A DNA stretch of 13,599 bases from a bacterium (GTDB lineage Bacteria; Zixibacteria; MSB-5A5; GN15; FEB-12): contig DAOVOW010000015.1 in the NCBI GenBank assembly GCA_030629485.1, forward strand, positions 1 through 13,599. The letters run 5' to 3'. The notes beneath the pieces were generated by a model. It did no database searches and was not told the DNA's origin. It saw only the letters and a list, made by a program, of their open reading frames with translations. This document shows, piece after piece, positions 1 through 6,860 of the stretch. Numbering within the stretch: position 1 is the first letter of the stretch; each line of letters opens with the position of its first letter. The position numbers and the translations under genes were made by a program.

Positions 1-3000
1 AAATCTCCGAAAGATCGCAGACGAATACAGGATCGGGGAAGTCGGGACAGACGACTGTCGGCGGCTGGTTCATCTCCAGCGTTACCGTGAAAGTCTGGTC
101 GCAGTAAGCGCCGCACGAATCCAGAGCGCGGATAGTCACGGTGACAGTTTCCGATGTCGTAGCATAATAGCACCATTCACCGGCGTGGATTTCTCCGGGA
201 CCGGAGATCAGTTCCCAGCCCAGGAAATTGCCGTCGATATCGGAGGCAACCATGGGTAGACAAAACGGAGTCGGTTCACATGTGAAAATCGTGGTGTCGT
301 TGGGACCTTCGCAGACCGGAGCACTATTGACAATAACGTCAACAGCCGTGCTGCAGGAGCTTTCGGCGCCGCATTCATCAACGGCGGTGAGAGTGATAAG
401 GTTGGTCCCTTCGATCGGCACAAAACAGACGATACCCTCGACCAATGGATATATTTCGCCATTAATAGTCACGATCACCGAAGCGAGGTTGTCGTCCGGA
501 TCCACGAAGGTAAGACCGTCTATGCAAAGCTCATCGTTGAGATTGCACACGAAGATCGGTTCAAAGAAGTCCGCGCATGCCACCACCGGAGCCTTGTTCA
601 TCTCAAATGTCACAGTGAACGTCGCTTCGCACGACTCCCCGCACTCGTCTGTACACAGCACGGTAACCGTGACCGCCTCGTCGCTGGCAGGTGTGTAGGT
701 CCAGTTGCCATCAACTATAGCGCCCGGTCCGGAAATAACAGTACAGCCGGTCAAATTGCCGTCGATGTCGGATGCCGTTACCGGCAATGAGATTTCAACG
801 GCGTCGCACAGGAAGATGACCGTATCGTTCGGAACATTGCAGACCGGCGCTTCGTTGAAGAGTACGGTCACGAAGATCTCATCGGCATCTTCACCTCCGC
901 AGTCGTCAAGCGCAGTCACCACGATCCGATACGTGCCGGCGGTGTCGGCGGCGAAGCAGACTTGTCCGGTAGCGGCGTTGTATGTACCGCCATCGACTTG
1001 GATGTTCACTATGTTGTTATTGACGTCGCTGATACCGACCGGCAGGGAAATATCGCCCGGACCACACAGCATCATGGTCGTATCCGGCGGCAATAGTACC
1101 AGCGGGTCAACGTTACATTCGACCGTAACTGTGAACTCACAGGTGTAAGTGCTGCACGGCGTGTGCACCATGATCTGGATGTCGTTCTGATTGGAGCATT
1201 CAATGTAGAAGCAGACTGAATGCGTGGCGTCGTCGTACCAGGCGTTGAGTCCCAGGACGTCAACGGTGATATAATCCGACTGGGGAATGCCGCTCAACGG
1301 GAGACACACGGTGTCCTGCACGCAGACGGACAGAGTGGTGTCATTGGGACATTCAATGGCGATGTCCTGGTCGGTCATAATGGTGAGGTTGATAGTAGTC
1401 GAAGCGGACTCTCCGCATTCATCAGTGGCCGTCACGACTATTTCGTAACTGCCGGCGGCATACGGTGTAAAACATACCAGTCCGTTATCGTAGTAACCCT
1501 GACTGGTGGTGATCTCGACGATATTCTGGTCGGCATCATTGATATCAACCGGCAGACAGATCGCCTGCGGGAAGCACAGGTAGAAGGAAGTATCAGCGAC
1601 CGCGCTCACTGTCGGTGCCTGGTTGATCGACACCGTGATATCCATCGTGTCCGCAGCCACCAGGCCGCAGGTGTCGGTAACCTCGACAATCAAGGAGTAC
1701 AGCCCGGCGCCTTCGGGAGTGAAACAGACCTGTCCGGTCTGCTCATCGTATGTACCCAGGTTGGTGATCAGAGAGCCATATCCGGCGATTGTGGTGACGT
1801 CCACGCAGATCGACTCACCGCCGCAAAGTAGCGTGTCGAAATCGTCCGGCAGAATCACAAACGGATCCACACCCGGATCGGCGGTGATCACGACAGTGTC
1901 AGCGTCTACCAGGCCGCACTCATCGGTTGCTTCTATGATAACTTCGTATGTCCCGGCCAGCAGAATATCCAGACAGACAGTTCCCTCGCTCACAGTGCCA
2001 AGGCTGCTGGTGATCTGGACGATATTCCCGTCGACATCTTCAATCGATACCGGCAGACAGACAGACTGCGGATAGCAGGGATAAACAGTAGTATCGACAG
2101 AGGCAGTAACACTCGGTGCCTGGTTCATGGTAATGTCAAACAGAACAGTGTCTTCCACAGCCTGACCACACGTATCGGTGACTATGACAACCAGCCCATA
2201 TGTTCCGGCCAGATCAATATCGACACAGACCTGTCCACTCTCCGGGTTGAACGTTCCGAGGTTGGTAGTTAGAGACTGGTATATTTCAATTGTATTTACA
2301 TCAACGCAAATCTGCGTCGGTTCACAGAGGAACCGCTCGAAGTCGGCACCCAGGTCAACGTAGGGAAGCTCGCCCTGGTCGGCTGTGATAACCAACGTGT
2401 CGGCGTCAACTTCGCCGCACTCATCAATGGCTTCAACGATCAACTCGTAGACTCCGGCGTCGTTGATTGTGATGCAAACCTCACCGTTGGCGTAAGCACC
2501 GATACTCGGTGTAATACTCACGATGTTGTCGTCAACGTCGGCTACCGTCACCGGAACGCAGACTTCTTTGGGATAGCAGGGATAGATCGTCGTGTCCGGC
2601 GGGAGATCGACCGTCGGTGCGCTGTTCATCATGATCTCAAAGGTAGCAGAACACTGGTCAGTTTGCCCTGTGCTATCTGTAGCCGTTACTTCGACATAAT
2701 AGGTTCCGGTGGTGTCGGGGGTGAGGCAAAGCTCTCCGGTAACGGGATCGATAGTGCATGATAATCCACCGGGAATCGTAAACAATAGATCGCCGGCGCC
2801 GTCATAGACTACGGTCGTTGGCAGACAGACTGTCTCACCGCTGCAGACAAAAAACTGATCGGTCGAACATTCGATCTCAACAGGATCCCAGATTATGTCG
2901 AATCTGGTGCAGTCGATCGAGGCGAGAATCTTGACGCGATCATCGGGGTGGCAGACCGAGTTGGGCGGATCATCCGGTCCCGGCTGATCTTCTCCGGCGT

Positions 3001-3676
3001 ACTTGACGCCGATGGTGAACAGTCCGACCTCGGTTGCCGTCAGGGTGGCCGTGGCCACGCCGTTCTCGTCGGTGACGGCAGTTGCTATCGGGTCACCCTC
3101 GATCGGTATCCCACATTCTTCCTGGTGGATGTAGAACTCAATCAGCCGATCCGGCATTGGGGCGTACACTCCATCGCAACAGTCCTGCTCCAGCAGGACC
3201 GTCACCTCGTATGGCACCTCGGTCATAATGTTATCCGGCATTGATATGATGGTCAAACGACTATCAATCTCCGTCAGTGGCGCAGTGGCCTCAGCACCGG
3301 AGCCGGAGGCGGTGACAATAATCGGCAGCCAGGCGTGAGACTCGTCTTCGATTACCCACAGCGCCTCAATAGTGCCATCGGCAGTAGCCTGGACGTCGAA
3401 CTGAGCAAGTTCAACGTTGCTGCCCGACTGATCCTGGTGCAACACCAGTATCGAAACCGTTTCATTGGAGGCAAACCCACTGCCCTCAATGAATACGGTG
3501 TCTCCCAGGGCACGACCTGCCGAATGCAAGTCCAATCGCGGTGACTCATCACCGACGACAGGGAGCGGCGACTCCGATCCGGCTGGGTTGGTAGCTCCGG
3601 CAGCAAAAACCGGCAAGGCACAAAAGACCAAGCCGATAGCTATAAACAGTAATCTCTGACACCTCGATCTTATCAT
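1..3676 (-). CDS. Giant secreted Ig-like repeat protein (3' end beyond window)
   Basis: One uninterrupted frame of 1225 codons runs from an ATG at 3676 off the left edge. The N-terminus is a signal peptide: MIRSRCQR, then a hydrophobic core LLFIAIGLVFCALPVFA, with probable cleavage near residue 26. Residues about 45-140 resemble an IPT/TIG-like fold (GDTVFIEGSGF) and about 145-245 a Big1/invasin-like fold (TDENGVATATL). From about residue 260 there are roughly 12 Ig-like repeats of 83-90 residues. Most begin N-x-A-P-x-V and contain a Cys before strand B, a second C-[LV]-P, a D-x-D-x-N loop, and T-D-x-C-G near the end. Residues 351-517 and 518-684 form two A-B super-repeats of exactly 167 residues. 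The paired cysteines suggest disulfides and the acidic loops possible Ca2+ sites; both are inference. It is probably a cell-surface or extracellular adhesin or structural protein. Its anchoring domain is not visible. It is transcribed alone. Confidence 0.9.
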   Translation of the reverse strand, partial: MIRSRCQRLLFIAIGLVFCALPVFAAGATNPAGSESPLPVVGDESPRLDLHSAGRALGDTVFIEGSGFASNETVSILVLHQDQSGSNVELAQFDVQATADGTIEALWVIEDESHAWLPIIVTASGSGAEATAPLTEIDSRLTIISMPDNIMTEVPYEVTVLLEQDCCDGVYAPMPDRLIEFYIHQEECGIPIEGDPIATAVTDENGVATATLTATEVGLFTIGVKYAGEDQPGPDDPPNSVCHPDDRVKILASIDCTRFDIIWDPVEIECSTDQFFVCSGETVCLPTTVVYDGAGDLLFTIPGGLSCTIDPVTGELCLTPDTTGTYYVEVTATDSTGQTDQCSATFEIMMNSAPTVDLPPDTTIYPCYPKEVCVPVTVADVDDNIVSITPSIGAYANGEVCITINDAGVYELIVEAIDECGEVDADTLVITADQGELPYVDLGADFERFLCEPTQICVDVNTIEIYQSLTTNLGTFNPESGQVCVDIDLAGTYGLVVIVTDTCGQAVEDTVLFDITMNQAPSVTASVDTTVYPCYPQSVCLPVSIEDVDGNIVQITSSLGTVSEGTVCLDILLAGTYEVIIEATDECGLVDADTVVITADPGVDPFVILPDDFDTLLCGGESICVDVTTIAGYGSLITNLGTYDEQTGQVCFTPEGAGLYSLIVEVTDTCGLVAADTMDITVSINQAPTVSAVADTSFYLCFPQAICLPVDINDADQNIVEITTSQGYYDNGLVCFTPYAAGSYEIVVTATDECGESASTTINLTIMTDQDIAIECPNDTTLSVCVQDTVCLPLSGIPQSDYITVDVLGLNAWYDDATHSVCFYIECSNQNDIQIMVHTPCSTYTCEFTVTVECNVDPLVLLPPDTTMMLCGPGDISLPVGISDVNNNIVNIQVDGGTYNAATGQVCFAADTAGTYRIVVTALDDCGGEDADEIFVTVLFNEAPVCNVPNDTVIFLCDAVEISLPVTASDIDGNLTGCTVISGPGAIVDGNWTYTPASDEAVTVTVLCTDECGESCEATFTVTFEMNKAPVVACADFFEPIFVCNLNDELCIDGLTFVDPDDNLASVIVTINGEIYPLVEGIVCFVPIEGTNLITLTAVDECGAESSCSTAVDVIVNSAPVCEGPNDTTIFTCEPTPFCLPMVASDIDGNFLGWELISGPGEIHAGEWCYYATTSETVTVTIRALDSCGAYCDQTFTVTLEMNQPPTVVCPDFPDPVFVCDLSEI

Positions 3677-3681
3677 CAGGT

Positions 3682-3686
3682 CCTCC
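3682..3686 (-). promoter_or_regulatory. Ribosome binding site of the Ig-repeat protein
   Basis: On the minus strand GGAGG lies 5 nt before the ATG at 3676. It supports that start codon, which also gives a well-formed signal peptide. Confidence 0.7.
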
Positions 3687-3881
3687 AAAAATTCATCAAG
3701 TCGCAGGAGTACGACCATGTCCGCGGAGCGACGTTGCGGATAGATGAACACCTCGTATCTGTTCTGAGGGCGAGTCACCCCCGCTAAGCGCAACATTTAC
3801 TTCTGCCAAGCTCCTACACAGTTCGTGTGACAAATCGTAGTAAGCTAATGTAGTAAGTAAGCTTAGTTTTTCAAGCATCAC

Positions 3882-3909
3882 AATATAGCCTATCTGGCTG
3901 AAAAGTCAA
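3882..3909 (-). promoter_or_regulatory. Sigma-70-type promoter for the Ig-repeat gene
   Basis: Reading the minus strand, TTGACT (3909-3904) and TATATT (3887-3882) are separated by 16 bp; each hexamer matches the consensus at 5 of 6 positions. A start near 3875 would give a leader of about 200 nt. A weaker overlapping candidate, TTGAAA-16-TACATT at 3874-3847, lies just downstream. The long leader holds a direct repeat of AGCTTACT but no riboswitch class I recognise. Confidence 0.55.
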
Positions 3910-3910
3910 C

Positions 3911-4210
3911 ACACAATAGTCTGAACAGCCTATGACGCAAGAATCAGGCCGAGCCGGTAATCCGTTAAAATGCTGACAGTTACAGAGCTTGTCTGAACAA
4001 GCTTGCAGCCGTCTGCCTCTTATATGAAGTTGGTTTAACAGTTTGTGCTCTCTGGTTCCCGATGATCTGCATTTTATGATGCTCTGCCGGTCGGGATCGG
4101 CTCAGAGATGACGCCTTGGATGGGGGATGGGAAGGCTCACCCCCGAGAGGCTCTGCCCGCAAAGTGGAGCCCTGAGGAGAAAATCGGCGGAAAGGAATAA
4201 GGAACGATGA
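3911..4210. other. Gene-free stretch
   Basis: No convincing coding region. All open frames are short and lack both ribosome binding sites and recognisable protein features. The only clear structure is a perfect small hairpin at 3986-4003 (AGCTTGT-CTGA-ACAAGCT) without a strong U-run on either side. Its role is unknown. Confidence 0.5.
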
Positions 4211-4240
4211 CCTTAGGATGCCGGCTCAGGCGCCCTAAGG
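4211..4240 (-). terminator. Hairpin downstream of the exported coiled-coil protein gene, possible terminator
   Basis: A perfect 7-bp stem (CCTTAGG/CCTAAGG) encloses a smaller GCC/GGC stem with a 6-nt loop. On the minus strand it is followed by a moderately T-rich tract (TCATCGTTCCTTATTCCTTT). It lies about 100 nt past the stop at 4337, so it could end the two-gene unit. The tail is weak for an intrinsic terminator, and a structured intergenic repeat is an alternative. Confidence 0.35.
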
Positions 4241-4259
4241 ATTTAGTGCTATTCCTGTC

Positions 4260-4276
4260 CCCGATAAAAGATCGGG
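4260..4276. repeat. Small inverted repeat CCCGAT-N5-ATCGGG
   Basis: Perfect 6-bp arms with loop AAAAG, extendable by one pair past a bulged C. It sits between the stop of the minus-strand unit (4337) and the larger hairpin at 4211-4240. Two adjacent hairpins could act together as a transcription or mRNA-end signal, or could belong to a dispersed intergenic repeat. Nothing in the window distinguishes these. Confidence 0.35.
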
Positions 4277-4336
4277 ACTGACACCGGCAGGCCGACATTG
4301 ACGACAGTGCCACGACGCCGGTCAGTTCCAAGCCTG

Positions 4337-5683
4337 CTAGTTCTCAATCGAACGGTTCGATCCGAAGCCCATCACCAGATTGACCAACGAAATCAAGTTT
4401 CCGGACCTTTCACCCGAGAAATCCCGACCCAGCGTGACCGAGATCGAATTGTTCTTGCCGATGGCATAGTCGGCCTGGAAGGCAACCCTCCAGGTGGATT
4501 TATCCAGTCCCATGTCATCCTCGCGGTTCGGGAAGTTGCGGTGCACACCCTCAACCGAGAACGACACTTTCTTGTAGTTGTCCAATATAATCCGACCACC
4601 AAGATCATAGCTGACATTGTCGGATGTCTGGTCGTTGCCTAAAGCCCGTCCCAGCAAAAGGCCGGTGAGTCTGGGCCCGGACCATCCAACAGTAACCCAG
4701 GCGCCCCAGCGGGAGAGTCTTCCCTCCTGGACCACCCGTCCGGGGAAGTCAACTACTATGCCGCCGGCCACGTCCGCAGTAGCTCCCACTCGATGCATAG
4801 GCTGTTTGGCGACTTGCTTCCTGAGTTGCTCCAGTAAAGCCACACCGTCCTCCAGGATGTTGTCCGCAAGAGCTTTCACGCGTAAAGCCTTTTCCTTGTG
4901 AAGTAGCTGGCGCTGTTTTTCCATCAAGGCCGAGTCTGCCTCAAGAGTTGCCCGGTTGGCGGCACCAGCGGTGTCCAGGGGCTCCTCGATGGGGCGCATA
5001 TCTCTATTCAGGGCTTTGATTCTATCATTTATCGCTTTGTAGATCGCATCGTCTTCCAGCGCCTCCGTCAAGTGAGCACTTAGGCTGTCATGTGCTACCA
5101 TCATAGTGCGCGTGGCGGATTTGTACCAATCTACATACTCCGTAGTCGTTGTGTCGAGTTTGCCCGGCAGGATTGTGACGGTCAGCCCTACGCCCAGAGA
5201 TGTTGACTGCATTGTCGTGAATTCGTCCAATGCCTCGCTGAAGATTGTATCGGTGCGTGATCTCGTCCCCAGCGAAAACCGGGTGCTGCGTCCCATATTC
5301 GCCGGCGAGAACTTGTTGGCCGACCACTCGCTAAAGTCCTGACGGCCGCCGAATATCCAGTAGGGGGCGAATTCGACCGAAAAATCGTTCGGCAGCGTTG
5401 TCAGGCCCGCGGTCTCATTGAGAATCGTTATGGCCAGATCGACCGCCTGGGTCGGTCGTGGCACCGAGGCGGGCTCTGATCCCAGCAGGGTAAAAGCCGG
5501 TGACGACGGCGCCACCATCAAGTTCAAATCGACCGACGTAGTTTCGGCTCCGGCCGGGTTCATGCCCTGGGCGAAGGCGGCTGCACAAGAAACCGCCAAC
5601 CATGTTGTGACTATCATCGCCAGCGGCGTCCAGGGCATCCGCGTCAACACGCGTTGAGATATCCGTTTATGATTGCATTTCAT
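4337..5683 (-). CDS. Exported protein with coiled coil and probable beta-barrel C-terminus, function unknown
   Basis: 448 residues from the ATG at 5683. This start is preferred over one 19 codons upstream (5740) because AGGA lies 7 nt before it, because it begins a classical signal peptide (MKCNHKR, hydrophobic stretch, AAAFA before QG at about residue 39), and because the upstream start would overlap the preceding gene. Residues about 80-175 are beta-rich and contain FSVEFAPYW. Residues about 195-295 are strongly helical and charged and are probably a coiled coil. Residues about 300-440 alternate hydrophobic and polar residues, with repeated G-aromatic patterns (WGAWVTVGW, LGGRIILDNY, FSVEGVHR, FQADYAIGK, ISVTLGRDF) as in outer-membrane barrels. 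An outer-membrane or periplasmic location is inferred. It follows the small gene at 5710-6063 by 26 bp, probably as one transcript. I do not recognise the family. Confidence 0.8.
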   Translation of the reverse strand: MKCNHKRISQRVLTRMPWTPLAMIVTTWLAVSCAAAFAQGMNPAGAETTSVDLNLMVAPSSPAFTLLGSEPASVPRPTQAVDLAITILNETAGLTTLPNDFSVEFAPYWIFGGRQDFSEWSANKFSPANMGRSTRFSLGTRSRTDTIFSEALDEFTTMQSTSLGVGLTVTILPGKLDTTTTEYVDWYKSATRTMMVAHDSLSAHLTEALEDDAIYKAINDRIKALNRDMRPIEEPLDTAGAANRATLEADSALMEKQRQLLHKEKALRVKALADNILEDGVALLEQLRKQVAKQPMHRVGATADVAGGIVVDFPGRVVQEGRLSRWGAWVTVGWSGPRLTGLLLGRALGNDQTSDNVSYDLGGRIILDNYKKVSFSVEGVHRNFPNREDDMGLDKSTWRVAFQADYAIGKNNSISVTLGRDFSGERSGNLISLVNLVMGFGSNRSIEN

Positions 5684-5709
5684 AATCAATTCCTGTTGCT
5701 TGATTTCGA

Positions 5710-6063
5710 TCAATAAAAATTGACTTCGACCAAATACCACTCGGATTTGCCCTCCGCCATCACCTTCGTCTCAATCTTATGCTCGAACTCTCGGGCACCG
5801 CCGCTGAGACCGTAGGTTACCGCCGTGAAGTTGGTAGCCCTGTGCCGGTCCGTGACGAGCGTGTCGATGCGCAGAACCTTGTCCCTGAGGTCCTCGCCGT
5901 CGCCCGGCAGAACCAGTTCGAAATCACCCTCTTGCTTATCAGCCACCACTTCATGGTCAAGCAGGACCCTGGTCGCTCCCAGTTGACCGTATCCGATGGC
6001 GATACTGAGGGTTACTTTCTCTCCTTCCTTGACTCGATACGATGCCGAATAGGTGCTTGCCAT
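5710..6063 (-). CDS. Small beta-rich protein of unknown function, first gene of the unit
   Basis: 117 residues, starting MASTYSASYRV and ending LVEVNFY. It has no signal peptide, membrane segment or cysteine cluster, so it is probably cytoplasmic unless exported by a non-Sec route. It alternates short beta-strand-like stretches (KVTLSIAIGYG, TRVLLDHEVV, DFELVLPG, VLRIDTLVT, TNFTAVTYGLSGG, EWYLVEVNFY), consistent with a compact all-beta sandwich. A very strong ribosome binding site lies 5 nt before the ATG. The next gene, the exported coiled-coil protein, begins 26 bp after the stop, so the two probably act together. I cannot name a family, and no catalytic residues stand out. Confidence 0.8.
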   Translation of the reverse strand: MASTYSASYRVKEGEKVTLSIAIGYGQLGATRVLLDHEVVADKQEGDFELVLPGDGEDLRDKVLRIDTLVTDRHRATNFTAVTYGLSGGAREFEHKIETKVMAEGKSEWYLVEVNFY

Positions 6064-6068
6064 AGAAA

Positions 6069-6076
6069 CCTCCTTT
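6069..6076 (-). promoter_or_regulatory. Strong ribosome binding site for the small beta-rich protein
   Basis: AAAGGAGG on the minus strand, 5 nt before the ATG at 6063. It is near-perfect complementarity to the 16S rRNA tail and suggests this first gene is translated at a high level. Confidence 0.7.
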
Positions 6077-6273
6077 ATTAAGTGTGAAACCTTGTTGATT
6101 CCGAATCGATATTATCTTTCCTGGGGGTAGCCGGAATCTCATTGACAGTCAAGCCTGGAGTCGCACTGTGACACCACCGGTAGGAGCATTGTCCTCCGTA
6201 TATACATCTTAATTGATCTTGCCGTACGATGCCCGATACGATGTCATTACTACTGCTCAGACAGCGAAGCTCT

Positions 6274-6321
6274 CCCGGAACTTCCGGGTTGGACGTTACA
6301 AGCGTGTATCCGATTTGTCAA
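6274..6321 (-). promoter_or_regulatory. Possible promoter with overlapping palindrome for the two-gene minus unit
   Basis: On the minus strand a perfect TTGACA (6321-6316) is followed after 15 bp by TGTAAC (6300-6295), a 4-of-6 match to the -10. Just downstream, over the expected start site, is a 15-bp palindrome (CCCGGAA-C-TTCCGGG, 6274-6288) that could be a repressor site. The leader would be about 225 nt. The short spacer and imperfect -10 make this tentative. Confidence 0.3.
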
Positions 6322-6536
6322 GTTCATTTTTCCGGGCGGCGTATCCTCCGGGGGGTTAGCGTAAATTCTTTTGTGTGAATTGGTGGACTTCCGATCCCCG
6401 GATCGAAGGGCAAGAGACCTTTACTTTGACTCCCGGCTTTGGCTGCTGCCATATTGAAGGTGCGACTACAAGTGACAAGGCACCGCGTGAGTTCTTGTTG
6501 CGGCGAAAGAGAGTTCCTGATAGAACACGCACCAAG

Positions 6537-6701
6537 ATGCATCCTGTTGAAACATATCTAACAGAACTGCGGGAGATTCGATCCACTGGCGGGGCGCAGC
6601 CCAGATTTCCAGTCAAGGTAAGCCTCCTCCCGGTGTGCTACAATGGGGGCGTAATAGCGTCAAATGTGTTTTCTGGTAAGACCCGGACAACAGTGAGTTG
6701 A
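6537..6701 (+). pseudogene. Relic resembling the N-terminus of a restriction-associated DNA methyltransferase
   Basis: The frame from the ATG at 6537 starts MHPVETYLTELREIRSTGGA. From memory this closely resembles the opening of large Type ISP/Type II-like restriction-modification or N6-adenine methyltransferase proteins (V-E-x-Y-L-x-x-L-R-x-I-R-S-T-G-A). The family usually continues with an E-T-S-Y-Y segment and many hundreds of residues. Here the resemblance stops after about 20 residues and the frame closes at 6701. There is no clear ribosome binding site. I read it as a fragment left by deletion or failed insertion of a defence gene. Chance similarity cannot be excluded without a database search. 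Confidence 0.4.
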
Positions 6702-6771
6702 GCGTTTTAGTCTTCCGGTTGTCCATATGCTTCGGTGTATTTGTCTCAATCGTGTACAAAGACCAGGCTGT

Positions 6772-6789
6772 CCGGAGGCCATCCTCCGG
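6772..6789 (+). promoter_or_regulatory. Perfect palindrome abutting the -35 of the kinase promoter (candidate operator)
   Basis: CCGGAGG-CCAT-CCTCCGG: two perfect 7-bp arms around a 4-bp centre. It ends at the base immediately before the TTGACA of the kinase promoter. A protein bound here would touch RNA polymerase, so it suits an activator or repressor site, possibly autoregulatory. The function is inferred from position. Confidence 0.45.
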
Positions 6790-6817
6790 TTGACACCCAT
6801 CATTCTGCCCTTATATT
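6790..6817 (+). promoter_or_regulatory. Sigma-70-type promoter for the two-component genes
   Basis: A perfect TTGACA (6790-6795) and TATATT (6812-6817) are separated by 16 bp. The start would fall near 6822-6825. This argues against kinase translation starting at the in-frame ATG-like position 6735 and favours 6861 (or, nearly leaderless, 6828). Confidence 0.65.
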
Positions 6818-6860
6818 GCGCATCAGTATGAAGAATCAGGTGGACAAAGCTGCAGGTAAG

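Noticed and set aside
228..2363. Several plus-strand open frames of 60-200 codons (for example 228-698, 705-1148, 1220-1831, 1623-2075, 2178-2363)
   Set aside because: They lie antisense to the continuous 1225-codon minus-strand frame that has a signal peptide and repeats. Their low-complexity Ser/Thr/Val-rich translations are typical shadows.
1..3600. CRISPR array or tandem DNA repeat
   Set aside because: The periodicity is at protein level (83-90 or 167 residues), with diverged DNA and no short identical repeats separated by unique spacers.
3847..3874. Second promoter-like pair TTGAAA-16-TACATT upstream of the surface protein
   Set aside because: Weaker than TTGACT-16-TATATT 35 bp upstream. 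It is mentioned there but not listed separately.
5684..5740. Longer N-terminus of the exported coiled-coil protein (start at 5740)
   Set aside because: It overlaps the upstream gene, places 19 extra residues before a good signal peptide, and lacks a ribosome binding site as good as the one before 5683.
6375..6536. Whole 108-codon plus-strand frame 6375-6701 as a normal gene
   Set aside because: No ribosome binding site and no recognisable protein character in the first 54 residues. Only the part from 6537 resembles a known protein start, so it is reported as a relic.
6735..6860. Upstream part of the kinase frame (start at 6735, or Met at 6828)
   Set aside because: Position 6735 lies before the predicted promoter hexamers and its first residues match no domain. 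6828 would leave almost no leader. 6861 has an AGG and fits the promoter better, though 6828 remains possible.
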